DNA of 64,000 bases from JAAEUB01 sp964550345 (GCA_964550345.1 CAZJYZ010000012.1:1-64000); one strand, 5' to 3'; counted from the first letter of the stretch, positions 16,682-24,811 are shown. Made by a program: numbers and translations. The notes: generated from the sequence alone by a model not told the origin.

Positions 16682-17389
16682 CTAGTCCAGCGTGTAGGAA
16701 ACGCCAAATGCGACCTGATTGCTGGTAATATCGGTTCTTACGTAGCCGCCGCCGTTTAGTGTGCCTGAGATTTCCACATAGGCGATCTTCAGCTCGCCAA
16801 ACACTGACCACGTGTCATTAATCTTGGCATCAACCCCGACAATCGCCTGCGCTGCCGGTCCGCCAAACTGATATTCCGACGTATGGCTGGTTAGTGCTGT
16901 GTTGGTTACTTCGACATGAGGAGTGGTAAAGCCAAGGCCGATCCCGGCATAGGGGGTATAACGGCTGTCGTTTTGGAACCGGTAATGCACATTAGCCGTG
17001 ACGATGTTGATACCATCGGTAAATTCCAGCCGGCTCAAGCCTGCTGGCAGCGGGTTGGCGGCAACTTTCGCATGGTTATTGTCTGCCCCGATTCCCCAAT
17101 TGGGGTTTTCATCAAACCACCAGATTGCACGCATGCCAAAATAGGGTGGCATTTGAAGAGGCTGGCCATCCCAGGATACCAGCGGCGATTGCGGGCCGTC
17201 CCCCAAATTCAGGTCGTAATACACCACTGAATCCGGCGACTCGTTAGCGCCAAGATAAAACGAAAGCACAGTTTCCGCCCGAACCGGACCAGTCAGCGCA
17301 ATGCCGGCAATAGCGGCAAAGGTGGCGGCGGCAAGGCCGCGTGTTTTGTGGTTCGCGGTGGTTTGAGTGCGGCAGGAATAAGAGAACAT
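16682..17389 (-). CDS. Outer membrane beta-barrel protein
   Basis: The 235-residue protein has an N-terminal signal peptide ending near GPVRA-ETV (about residue 38). The mature part alternates short polar turns with amphipathic strands: MRAIWWFDENPNWGIG, ANVHYRFQ, PYAGIGLGF, AQAIVGVDAKI, SVFGELKIAYV, NQVAFGVSYTL. This is the pattern of a small eight-stranded barrel of the OmpA/OmpW class. It does not end in the usual aromatic residue but in SYTLD. The function is unknown. It precedes the cytochrome gene by about 100 bases on the same strand and may be co-transcribed. Confidence 0.72.
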   Translation of the reverse strand: MFSYSCRTQTTANHKTRGLAAATFAAIAGIALTGPVRAETVLSFYLGANESPDSVVYYDLNLGDGPQSPLVSWDGQPLQMPPYFGMRAIWWFDENPNWGIGADNNHAKVAANPLPAGLSRLEFTDGINIVTANVHYRFQNDSRYTPYAGIGLGFTTPHVEVTNTALTSHTSEYQFGGPAAQAIVGVDAKINDTWSVFGELKIAYVEISGTLNGGGYVRTDITSNQVAFGVSYTLD

Positions 17390-17993
17390 GAGACTACTCT
17401 AAATTGTTCAGGACATCTTAGAGGTCGCAGAAAAGCAAGGTGGTCACAATCGAAAAATTGTTAAATAGGCACAAGCTTGCTGAATTTCATCGGAATGGAA
17501 CAAGGCACAGAAGACTGCCGGACTAAAATGTTAGAGGTGATCACACCGGTAGAATGAAAAGTGCAATATAATCATAATATTAACATGTTATTCTACTTGG
17601 TTGAATGCTTGACCCTGGCGTTGCGGGCTGCAAGCGCTGCGCGGATTTGCCCCGGTGTTTCAGGCTGGCGAAATACATGATTTCGGTTGATTTGGCGCGT
17701 GTCTCGCCCGTTCCCGGTTTATGTTCAGAGCAACCAATATCCGACGCCCTTTTCCTGCATGCTGTCCGTTGAGGAGGTGATTCCAATGTCAAATTTTGGG
17801 CAAGGGGCGTTCCCTGCGAAAGACCAGTGTTAATGTCCCGCCGTTTTGTGCGCGCCTTGTTTCTATTCGTACCCGCAAACAACACGGTTCGCTTGCATAA
17901 AAGGTGCATTATCTTATGAACTGCACCAAAGCACATAATCCTGCCCGTTATTTTCACGGGGATTTGCGCAGGATCCGAACCAAAGGGACCTCT
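17390..17993. other. Long intergenic region between barrel gene and histidine phosphatase
   Basis: About 600 bases, AT-rich in its first half (for example around 17560-17600), with the two flanking genes pointing away from each other. A reading frame on the minus strand at 17580-17957 has no resemblance to any family I know and an unlikely composition (rich in Arg, Thr, Lys and Cys), so I do not call it. The region probably holds divergent promoters. I see no clear hairpin or RNA gene. Confidence 0.5.
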
Positions 17994-18593
17994 ATGTCAA
18001 CCTACCCGGAAATCTACGTCATTCGTCACGGGCAAACCCAGTGGAACACCGAAACCCGTCATCAGGGTCGCAAGGATTCTCCACTCACGGAGCTGGGTAA
18101 GGCGCAGGCCTCAGCTATTGGTGAGGCTCTGGTGGAAGAGTTGCGCGTGCGTCCGGAAATGCGCGCCTATGCGTCACCGCAGGGGCGGGTACAGGCCTCG
18201 GCTTCGCTGATGCTGGCCGGATTGCCGATTGAGCCAACAAATGATCCGCGCCTGCAGGAAATCGGGTTTGGGATATGGGAAGGTCTGACCTGGGACGATA
18301 TTGCGGCCGGTTGGCCCGAAAAAGCGGCAATTGCCGAGAATGACCCGTTTTTGTGGCATTTTCAGGCGCCTGGTGGCGAAAGTCTGGCTGAAATCACTGA
18401 CCGGTGCCGGGCCTTTCTTGAGGATCTGACCGGCCCCTCGATTATCCTGACCCACGGGGTTACCAGCCGGGTGCTACGCGGGATCTGGCTGGGGCTGACA
18501 GAAAATGATCTGGCCGGGCTACCGGGCGGGCAGGGGGTTATTTATCACTTGGCTCCGGGGCAGGAGCAGCGCGTTATTCGGGCCCATCCCTGA
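17994..18593 (+). CDS. Histidine phosphatase family protein (phosphoglycerate mutase-like)
   Basis: A 199-residue cytoplasmic protein of the RHG phosphatase superfamily. The catalytic histidine motif IRHGQTQWNTE lies at about 10-20, the second histidine in LTHGVTSRVLRG near 160, and the phosphate-pocket SPLTELGKAQA in between. It is at the short end for the family. The true substrate cannot be told: members include cofactor-dependent phosphoglycerate mutases, alpha-ribazole phosphatases and broad phosphatases. The ATG at 17994 gives MSTYPEIYVIRHG. A longer frame from 17904 adds an unsupported extension. Confidence 0.88.
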   Translation: MSTYPEIYVIRHGQTQWNTETRHQGRKDSPLTELGKAQASAIGEALVEELRVRPEMRAYASPQGRVQASASLMLAGLPIEPTNDPRLQEIGFGIWEGLTWDDIAAGWPEKAAIAENDPFLWHFQAPGGESLAEITDRCRAFLEDLTGPSIILTHGVTSRVLRGIWLGLTENDLAGLPGGQGVIYHLAPGQEQRVIRAHP

Positions 18594-18926
18594 AGTGCTG
18601 ACACCAGCTTTCAAAGGGCCTTGTTATTTCTGCCATCGGGTCGCACAACGCGACGGTAAAAAATGAACCCTTCATTCAATGCCCGCATGCTTCCCCCCAA
18701 AGATTTGCCCCAAAATATCACCCGACATGTTGCGACCCGAGGTCCGCAGAACTCAAGTCAGGCTTGGGTTTAAGGGAATTTCACAGGTAAGAGTGTCGCC
18801 TTAGCCTTCGTGGAAAAACCTGGTCACAAAAAAACTCTCACAACATGTAGTTGAAGCGCTTGACGGCGCCCGCTGCTATCCCTAAAACGCCCCTCACGCT
18901 TCGGGTTTCGCCCGGGGTTTCAGCGG
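18594..18926. other. Intergenic region upstream of tRNA-Asp
   Basis: This 333-base stretch has no credible coding region. Its last 70 bases contain the candidate tRNA promoter. The C-rich TTTCGCCCGGGGTTTC segment just before the tRNA is mildly palindromic. Nothing else is recognisable. Confidence 0.5.
18860..18888 (+). promoter_or_regulatory. Candidate promoter of first tRNA-Asp
   Basis: TTGACG (18860-18865) and TAAAAC (18883-18888) are 17 bases apart. The -35 is strong and identical to that of the second tRNA-Asp; the -10 is weak. Confidence 0.4.
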
Positions 18927-19003
18927 GCGGTTGTAGCTCAGTTGGTTAGAGTGCCGGCCTGTCACGCCGGAGGTCGCGGGTTCGAGCCCCGTCAACCGCG
19001 CCA
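18927..19003 (+). tRNA. tRNA-Asp (anticodon GTC), copy 1
   Basis: A 77-base tRNA with encoded CCA. The acceptor stem GCGGTTG pairs with CAACCGC, the anticodon stem CCGGC/GCCGG encloses CTGTCAC with anticodon GTC, and the T arm has GTTCGAGCC. It differs from the second copy at one D-loop base (T versus C in CAGyTGG). Confidence 0.97.
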
Positions 19004-19015
19004 CGCTGAAAAGAT

Positions 19016-19038
19016 AAGGAGCCTGCGGGCTCCTTTTT
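19016..19038 (+). terminator. Rho-independent terminator after first tRNA-Asp
   Basis: The stem AAGGAGCC/GGCTCCTT encloses TGCG and is followed by a T run. It separates the two tRNA-Asp genes into independent transcription units. Confidence 0.85.
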
Positions 19039-19065
19039 CGTATCAGATCTTCAGATGTTTACGCA

Positions 19066-19094
19066 TTGACGATTGGCGAGGAAGTGATTATCTG
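19066..19094 (+). promoter_or_regulatory. Promoter of second tRNA-Asp
   Basis: TTGACG (19066-19071), a 17-base spacer, and TATCTG (19089-19094). The predicted start is about 3 bases before the mature tRNA 5' end. Confidence 0.6.
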
Positions 19095-19103
19095 CACCTC
19101 AAC

Positions 19104-19180
19104 GCGGTTGTAGCTCAGCTGGTTAGAGTGCCGGCCTGTCACGCCGGAGGTCGCGGGTTCGAGCCCCGTCAACCGCGCCA
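19104..19180 (+). tRNA. tRNA-Asp (anticodon GTC), copy 2
   Basis: The same cloverleaf as copy 1 with one D-loop substitution and encoded CCA. It begins 100 bases after the end of copy 1, with its own promoter. The downstream small membrane protein gene starts 76 bases later. Confidence 0.97.
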
Positions 19181-19256
19181 TTTTGTCCCCCATGACCAAC
19201 AGTGCCTTGTCTTTGTGCAATCCTGGCCTATCTGGGAGCAAAGAAAAGGAAAGCGC

Positions 19257-19487
19257 GTGAAAATTCTGGATAAAATATCGTTAACGACCGTATTGCTGAT
19301 CTGTGCAACTATAGGGCTGGCACCCTTTGTCCCGCCCCATGTGGTTGAGAAACTGCAAATGCTGTTTTCCGGCAATCTGACCAAACCGATCGACATATTT
19401 GACCTCGTCATGCACGGGGCGCCGTGGGTCCTGTTGCTTGCAAAACTGGCGCGTATGGCCACAAGCGGCGCAGCGGCGCAAAAGTAG
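19257..19487 (+). CDS. Small two-helix membrane protein, tandem paralogue 1
   Basis: A 76-residue protein starting with GTG at 19257 and preceded by AAAGGAAA. Residues about 7-27 (LTTVLLICATIGLAPFV) and about 51-66 (HGAPWVLLLAKLARM) are hydrophobic enough for membrane helices, with a polar linker containing KPIDIFD. It is clearly homologous to the next gene: both share GLAPF, PIDIFD, H-AP and KL-RM at the same spacing. I recall short proteins of this kind in Rhodobacteraceae being automatically named 'RND transporter', but at this size it cannot be a transporter of that class. Function is unknown. Confidence 0.78.
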   Translation: MKILDKISLTTVLLICATIGLAPFVPPHVVEKLQMLFSGNLTKPIDIFDLVMHGAPWVLLLAKLARMATSGAAAQK

Positions 19488-19488
19488 C

Positions 19489-19707
19489 ATGCTGGAACTT
19501 CTTGACGCCCTAAGCCTGGAAATTGCCGTTCTGGCCGCCCTGACGCTTGGCCTGGCCCCGTTCTTTCCCGAACCGCATATATGGGAGAAACTGAAAATGT
19601 TGCGTGCCGGCACCTTGCGCCGCCCGATTGATATTTTTGACTTTCTCCTGCACGCGGCCCCGTTCGCGGTGCTTGCCGCTAAACTTCTGCGCATGGTAAC
19701 GCTTTAG
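19489..19707 (+). CDS. Small two-helix membrane protein, tandem paralogue 2
   Basis: A 72-residue protein whose ATG (19489) directly follows the stop of paralogue 1 with one base between, so the two are translationally coupled. The layout is identical: first helix IAVLAALTLGLAPFF, linker RRPIDIFDFLLH, second helix AAPFAVLAAKLLRM. The motif EPHIWEKLKMLRAGTL matches PPHVVEKLQMLFSGNL of the partner. The pair may form a heteromer in the inner membrane. There is no known function and no recognisable partner gene; the next gene converges from the other strand. Confidence 0.78.
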   Translation: MLELLDALSLEIAVLAALTLGLAPFFPEPHIWEKLKMLRAGTLRRPIDIFDFLLHAAPFAVLAAKLLRMVTL

Positions 19708-19716
19708 GGGCAGCCC

Positions 19717-19773
19717 TTCATCTTGGCTGAAATACCTCCGCCGGAGGCCTCAGATCTGAGCGCGCAGCGCGCC
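19717..19773. repeat. Intergenic palindromic repeat, copy 2
   Basis: A 57-bp block nearly identical to 7818-7873, with the same CCTCCG-C-CGGAGG core and GCGC-GCA-GCGC palindrome. Like copy 1 it sits between the stop codons of convergent genes, here the small membrane protein and the M20 peptidase. The core starts about 29 bases after the upstream stop. Confidence 0.85.
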
Positions 19774-19792
19774 ACCGGCACTGCCCCTCGAG

Positions 19793-21178
19793 TCAGGCCG
19801 AGAGTTTCGCCAATATGCGCGCCCAGGAGCGGATGCCTTTGTGAAAGCTCTCCATATTATATTTTTCATTGGGAGAGTGGATCTGATCATCGTCGCGGCC
19901 AAACCCGATCAGCATCGCGTCCATGCCTAAAATATCCTTAAAATGCCCGGCAATCGGGATCGATCCACCACAGCCGATATAGGCAGCTTGGCGGGGCCAT
20001 TCATCCGACAGCGCCACCCGTGCTGCCTCAAATGCCGGGTTATCGGTGGACATTTGTGACGCGACCAAGCCGCGGGATTCGTGAAAAGTGACGGTGAAAT
20101 CTTCCGGCAACCCGGCCTCGATATAGGCTTTGAAACTGGCATGGATTTTGTCCGGGTCTTGCTGCCCTACCAGTCGGAACGAAAGCTTGGCATGCGCTTC
20201 GGCGGGCAGGACGGTCTTAAACCCGTCACCAATATATCCGCCCCAGATCCCGTTCACTTCACAGGTCGGGCGCGACCAGATCATCTCAAGCGGTGTACGG
20301 TCCTGCTCGCCGGCTGGCCGGGAAAGACCCACATCTCCCAGATAAGCGCCGTGGTCAAAGCCCAGCCCCTGCCACTGGCTTTCGATCTCGTCGCTGAGCT
20401 CGGGCACATCGTCATAAAACCCATCAAGGGTAATGCGCCCGGTCTCGTCGCGTAACCCGGCGATCAGGCTGCTGAGCACATGGATCGGGTTGCCTGCAAG
20501 ACCGCCGTACATGCCCGAATGCAGGTCGCGAGACGAGCCGGTAATGGTGAATTCTTCGGTCTGCATACCACGAAGCTGGGTGGTAATGGCGGGCACCGCA
20601 CTTTCAAACAAACCAGTGTCACATATCAGGGCGATATCGGTGGTTAATTCGTCAGCATGTGCCTGCATGAAGGGTATCAGGGACGGTGACCCTGATTCTT
20701 CTTCCCCTTCAAGCATCACCGAGATTTGTGCCGGCAGGCTGCCGTGAACGGCTTTCCAGGCCCTGCAGGCTTCGACAAAGGTCATCAACTGACCCTTGTC
20801 ATCGGAGGATCCCCGCCCACGGATGACCGTGCCTTTTTCGGTCTCTTCAATGGTTGGCTCAAACGGCGGGTTGTCCCACAATTCCAGCGGATCCACTGGC
20901 TGTACGTCATAGTGACCATAAAACAGCACATGCGGCCCCTTGGCGCCCGGTTGGCGCTCTGCATGACCAACCACCATCGGGTGGCCCGGCGTGACGTGCT
21001 TTTTGGTATCAATTCCAATGCTTTGCAGATCCTCCACCAACCAGTCAGCCGCAAGATCGCAATCGCCCTTATAGGCCGGGTCGGTTGAAATTGACGGGAT
21101 GCGTAGCAAGGCCAGAAGGCGCTCCAACGCCTCTGGCAAGTCAGCGTCTATTCGTTCCAGTACGGCGTCTAATTGCAT
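19793..21178 (-). CDS. M20-family dipeptidase/metallopeptidase
   Basis: A 461-residue cytoplasmic metallohydrolase of the M20 family (dipeptidase-like branch). Metal ligands are visible in order: His in FYGHYDVQP, Asp in RGSSDDKGQ, the Glu pair in GEEESGSPS, Asp in ALICDTG, and a His late in the chain. A dimerisation (lid) domain spans about residues 205-360. It probably hydrolyses dipeptides or acylated amino acids; the substrate is not predictable. It starts at ATG 21178, is divergent from the secreted protein gene by 119 bases, and is convergent with the small membrane protein pair. Confidence 0.92.
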   Translation of the reverse strand: MQLDAVLERIDADLPEALERLLALLRIPSISTDPAYKGDCDLAADWLVEDLQSIGIDTKKHVTPGHPMVVGHAERQPGAKGPHVLFYGHYDVQPVDPLELWDNPPFEPTIEETEKGTVIRGRGSSDDKGQLMTFVEACRAWKAVHGSLPAQISVMLEGEEESGSPSLIPFMQAHADELTTDIALICDTGLFESAVPAITTQLRGMQTEEFTITGSSRDLHSGMYGGLAGNPIHVLSSLIAGLRDETGRITLDGFYDDVPELSDEIESQWQGLGFDHGAYLGDVGLSRPAGEQDRTPLEMIWSRPTCEVNGIWGGYIGDGFKTVLPAEAHAKLSFRLVGQQDPDKIHASFKAYIEAGLPEDFTVTFHESRGLVASQMSTDNPAFEAARVALSDEWPRQAAYIGCGGSIPIAGHFKDILGMDAMLIGFGRDDDQIHSPNEKYNMESFHKGIRSWARILAKLSA

Positions 21179-21297
21179 GGGATTCTCCTGTTCGTGAACG
21201 GTCGAGCCTAGCAGGCTGGTCTTCTCTGTCCAGAGCCTCTGGCCCCCGCCCGCCAGCCACGCTAAAGTGGCCGGAAGAAAATTTGCGGGAGACGATT

Positions 21298-21936
21298 ATG
21301 CGTAAGGCGCTGACAACTTTTTTAGCCGGAATGGTGATTGCCGGTAGTGTAACGACGGCCATGGCGGCGCCGATTACAGTGAAACAGGCGAAAAAGCTGC
21401 TGTTCAAAGGCTCCAAGTTTGTCGTTCAGTATATCGAAGGCGCCGAGCTGGACACTTTTACCCGCGTTCAGGTTGAAAGCCTTGTTGACGCTCTGCAGGA
21501 TCCAAAAGTCGCCAGACAATGGCAGGGGCTCGGGTTCAGTATTGATTATTACGGCGCCATAGCCGTCATACCTGACAGGCCAATCAGTGATAAAACCATG
21601 GGTTTTTCCAATAATCTGCACAGCCCTGAAGCAGCACAGGCAACAGCAATTGCTGCCTGCAACGCCTTGCCGGGCCCTGAATGTGTTGCAGTGGCGGTGG
21701 TTTTACCAAAACGCTATAAGCCGCGTGACTTTAGTCTGAGCCAGGCCGCAACCAACGGGTTTCGCGACAATTGGGGCAACCCGCGCGATCCGCAATATCT
21801 GGCATATTCTCCGTCAACCGGCGCATGGGTGATTGCCAAAGGTGCCGGGGCGGATGATGTGGCGGTAGAGCGGTGCAATGAACAGGCCTCGACTGCCGGT
21901 TCTCAAGATTGTTTGATAGGTATTGCCGACGAATAG
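21298..21936 (+). CDS. Secreted protein of unknown function upstream of hemA
   Basis: A 212-residue protein with a clear signal peptide (MRKALTTFLAGMVIAGSVTTAMA, cleavage after AMA). The mature part has two halves. The C-terminal one (about 110-212) contains AAQATAIAACNAL, AVVLPKRY, and CNEQASTAGSQDCLIG, with paired cysteines that could form disulfides, reminiscent of DUF4189-type repeats. I recall proteins at this location being mislabelled as 5-aminolevulinate synthase through proximity to hemA; nothing in the sequence supports an enzyme of that kind. The function is unknown. Confidence 0.75.
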   Translation: MRKALTTFLAGMVIAGSVTTAMAAPITVKQAKKLLFKGSKFVVQYIEGAELDTFTRVQVESLVDALQDPKVARQWQGLGFSIDYYGAIAVIPDRPISDKTMGFSNNLHSPEAAQATAIAACNALPGPECVAVAVVLPKRYKPRDFSLSQAATNGFRDNWGNPRDPQYLAYSPSTGAWVIAKGAGADDVAVERCNEQASTAGSQDCLIGIADE

Positions 21937-21955
21937 AACACAAAGCAAAAAAGAC

Positions 21956-21969
21956 TTGATCTTTATCAA
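21956..21969 (+). promoter_or_regulatory. FNR/FnrL-type binding site upstream of hemA
   Basis: TTGAT-CTTT-ATCAA is a perfect match to the FNR consensus dyad. It lies about 160 bases before the hemA start and 20 bases after the preceding gene. In Rhodobacter sphaeroides hemA is known to be controlled by FnrL and oxygen. An equivalent control here is inferred. Confidence 0.8.
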
Positions 21970-22000
21970 AGCACAGGCCGTGGCAAACTGTATCAACGCA

Positions 22001-22090
22001 TGTGTATATACGTTTTGATACTTTTTCAGTATAAAGCCTGAAAATATTAACATATGTGTATATGTTTTGAAACTTTTTCGGTATATAACC
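22001..22090. repeat. Imperfect direct repeat in the hemA leader
   Basis: Two AT-rich blocks, about 22001-22039 and 22055-22090, start 54 bases apart. Both read TGTGTATAT, then TTTTGA, ACTTTTTC and GTATA. They are about 80 percent alike by eye. They lie between the FNR box and the hemA start and may represent duplicated promoters or a duplicated regulator site. Confidence 0.7.
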
Positions 22091-22126
22091 GGGAAGGCGA
22101 CGGGAAATCAGACCGGGGGAAACGGG

Positions 22127-23349
22127 TTGGACTATTCTGCTAAACTGGATACTGCGCTTGAGGCCTTGCATGACGAAGGGCGTTATCGCACGTTCATTGA
22201 TATTGAACGCAAGCGTGGGCAATTCCCGCATGCGACCTGGCACAAACCCGATGGCACTGAAAAGCCGGTCACCGTCTGGTGCGGCAATGATTACCTGGGC
22301 ATGGGGCAGCACCCGGCGGTTTTGAACGCGATGCACGATGCGCTTGAGGCCACTGGCGCAGGCTCTGGCGGCACCCGCAACATTTCCGGCACAACCGTGT
22401 ATCACAAAGAGCTTGAGGCAGAGCTGGCGGATTTGCACCGCAAAGAGGCGGCCCTGATCTTTACCTCGGCTTATATTGCCAATGATGCACCCTCAGCACG
22501 CTTCCCAAACTGTTTCCCGGCCTGATTATTTATTCTGATGCGCTTAACCATGCTTCGATGATCGAAGGGGTGCGCCGCAATGGCGGTGCCAAGCGCATTT
22601 TCCGTCACAACGATGTTGAGCATCTGCGCGAACTGCTTGAGGCGGACGACCCGGACGCGCCCAAGCTGATTGCCTTTGAGAGCATTTACAGCATGGACGG
22701 CGACTTTGGTCCAATCGAAGCCATTTGCGATCTGGCGGATGAATTTGGCGCCCTGACCTATATCGACGAAGTGCACGCGGTTGGCATGTACGGCCCGCGC
22801 GGAGCCGGTGTGGCGGAACGTGACGGCCTTATGGGGCGGCTGGATATCATCAATGGCACTTTGGCTAAGGCTTATGGTGTGATGGGCGGCTACATCGCCT
22901 CGAGTGAAAAAATGTGTGACGCCATAAGGTCTTATGCGCCGGGCTTCATCTTTACGACCTCTCTGCCACCAGCGGTTGCTGCAGGGGCAGCAGCCTCTGT
23001 GCGTCATCTGAAAACCGACCAGGAGCGGCGCGATTCTCAGCAGACACAGGCTAAGATCTTAAAGACACGGCTCAAGGCGCTTGGCCTTCCGATCATTGAT
23101 CATGGAAGCCATATTGTGCCCGTCATGGTCGGCAATCCGGTCCATACCAAGGACCTGTCCGATATGCTGCTCGATCAGTTCGGAATTTACGTGCAGCCGA
23201 TCAATTTCCCGACCGTACCAAGGGGCACCGAGCGTCTGCGCTTTACCCCGTCACCGGTGCACCAGTCGGGCGAGATGGACACCCTTGTACGCGCGCTGGA
23301 TGACCTTTGGTCGCAATGTGCGCTGAATCGCGCCGAGCTTTCTGCCTGA
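22127..23349 (+). pseudogene. hemA: 5-aminolevulinate synthase, interrupted by a one-base frameshift
   Basis: HemA joins glycine and succinyl-CoA to 5-aminolevulinate with PLP, the first step of the C4 tetrapyrrole pathway. The likely start is TTG 22127 (LDYSAKLDTALEALH), with GGGGGA upstream. The first 120 codons match the family up to TSAYIAND, then the frame runs to a TGA at 22523. The homologous continuation (LPKLFPGLIIYSDALNHAS) is in the -1 frame, so one base is missing next to 22488. Correcting it gives about 407 residues, the normal family length. The catalytic Lys region GTLAKAYGVMGG and the C-terminus are intact. A sequencing error, a true recent mutation, or a second hemA elsewhere are all possible. 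Confidence 0.9.
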
Positions 23350-23468
23350 TAATACGCGGCGGGTGTTAAAAACCTCGTTTCATGCTAAAAGGTCTACAGG
23401 TATCCGTTCAAACGGCGAATCGCCTATATCTTGGGGAAATGGCGAATGTTCTTGGGGCGCAATAATAA

Positions 23469-24683
23469 ATGATCGGGCGTTGGCGAACACCCATAGAGGA
23501 AGAAAAGTCAGAGCCGCGCAGCTTTGACGATTTTGAGCTGCGTCTTGGTGATCTGATGCGCGGTGAACGCGCCACCCTCGGCAAGTCCCTTTTAGACGTA
23601 CAGCGCGAGCTGAAGATCAAAGCCACCTATATCGCTGCAATTGAAAATGCAGACACCACGGCCTTTGAGACACCGGGTTTCATTGCTGGCTATGTGCGCG
23701 CCTACGCGCGTTATTTGGGGATGGACCCGGAATGGGCCTATAAAAGCTTTTGCAATGAGGCCGGGTTTACCGTGGCCCATGGGTTGTCCTCTGACGCATC
23801 AACCGCCAAATCAGCGCGCCGGGAATATTCCGGTGATCCGCTGGCGAACCCCAAAGCCAGTTTTGTACCACAGGGCGAAAGCATCTTTGCGGGGATTGAA
23901 CCGGGTGCGGTAGGCTCTGTTGCGGCTTTGCTGGCGCTGATCGGCGTGATTGGTTTTGGCGGCTATTCGGTTCTGCGTGAAATTCAGCAGGTCGATTTTG
24001 CGCCGGTTGAGCAGAGTGCCGGAGTATTGTCGGACCTCGAAGATTTCTCGGGTTCAAATACGGAGATTGCCGAAGTGACGGGCGGGGCGGGGCTAAACAC
24101 GCCGCCTTCGGTTGAGGCGATGGACCGTCTTTATCGCCCGCAGGCGCTTGAAGTGCCGGTGTTGGTGGCTCGTGACGGCCCGATTTCGATCCTTGATCCG
24201 AACGAGGTTGGCGTGTTGGCGGCCGAAGGGCCTTCGTCGGTATCACCCATATTCGGAACCCCTGAAATGCCCGGTGAACTGGTGACGGAACAGCCGGTTG
24301 AAACCGTGGCATCCGCCGTCGAAAGTGGCGGTGTGCAGGTGCTTGGTGCCGATGCGCCAGAGGTCATGATCTTTGCCGTGCGTCCGTCATGGGTTCGCGT
24401 GCAGGCGGCTGATGGGTCGGTGATTTTCGAAAAAATCCTTGAAGCCGGTGAACAATATGTTCTGCCCAGCACCGAATTGCCGCCGGTCCTGCGCTCGGGC
24501 AATTCCGGGTCTGTGTATTTTGCGGTAAATGGCACGGCCTATGGTCCGGCTGGCGATGGCCCCTCGGTGGTCAAGGATATCGAATTGTCGCCCGAAGCAT
24601 TGGCTGAGGTCTTTTTACCCGCTGATCCAAGGCGGGACGCCGATCTTGCAACCTATGTGGCCGAGCTGCGGCTGGGGCAGTAA
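23469..24683 (+). CDS. rodZ: RodZ-like helix-turn-helix membrane protein
   Basis: A 404-residue protein with the RodZ plan. Residues about 25-95 form a cytoplasmic HTH domain (LGKSLLDVQRELKIKATYIAAIEN, FIAGYVRAYARYLG). A single membrane helix follows at about 142-163 (VGSVAALLALIGVIGFGGY). A long proline- and acid-rich periplasmic linker leads to a DUF4115-type beta domain at about 295-380 (SWVRVQAADGSVIFEKIL). RodZ anchors MreB filaments to the elongation machinery. It precedes ispG, an arrangement typical of many proteobacteria. A possible ribosome-binding site (GGGGCG) lies somewhat far upstream of ATG 23469. Confidence 0.88.
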   Translation: MIGRWRTPIEEEKSEPRSFDDFELRLGDLMRGERATLGKSLLDVQRELKIKATYIAAIENADTTAFETPGFIAGYVRAYARYLGMDPEWAYKSFCNEAGFTVAHGLSSDASTAKSARREYSGDPLANPKASFVPQGESIFAGIEPGAVGSVAALLALIGVIGFGGYSVLREIQQVDFAPVEQSAGVLSDLEDFSGSNTEIAEVTGGAGLNTPPSVEAMDRLYRPQALEVPVLVARDGPISILDPNEVGVLAAEGPSSVSPIFGTPEMPGELVTEQPVETVASAVESGGVQVLGADAPEVMIFAVRPSWVRVQAADGSVIFEKILEAGEQYVLPSTELPPVLRSGNSGSVYFAVNGTAYGPAGDGPSVVKDIELSPEALAEVFLPADPRRDADLATYVAELRLGQ

Positions 24684-24811
24684 GTGTGCCGCCACGCGGC
24701 GGTTTAAGGCCTTCGACGAGGATATTTTCAGCAAGAGGAAAAGGCGAGACTTGTTGCCCGGTGGCTTCACCGGTATGCAACATTTAATATTTTCCAGAAG
24801 GTCCGCGCATC

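Noticed and set aside
17580..17957. A 125-codon minus-strand frame in the long intergenic region
   Set aside because: No known domain, odd composition and no ribosome-binding site near its start.
18942..19256. Extension of the first small membrane protein back through both tRNA-Asp genes
   Set aside because: It would translate tRNA sequence. The GTG at 19257 with AAAGGAAA is the better start.
22484..22495. Programmed -1 frameshifting in hemA
   Set aside because: No X XXY YYZ slippery heptamer is present at the shift and no hemA is known to use it. A missing base is simpler.
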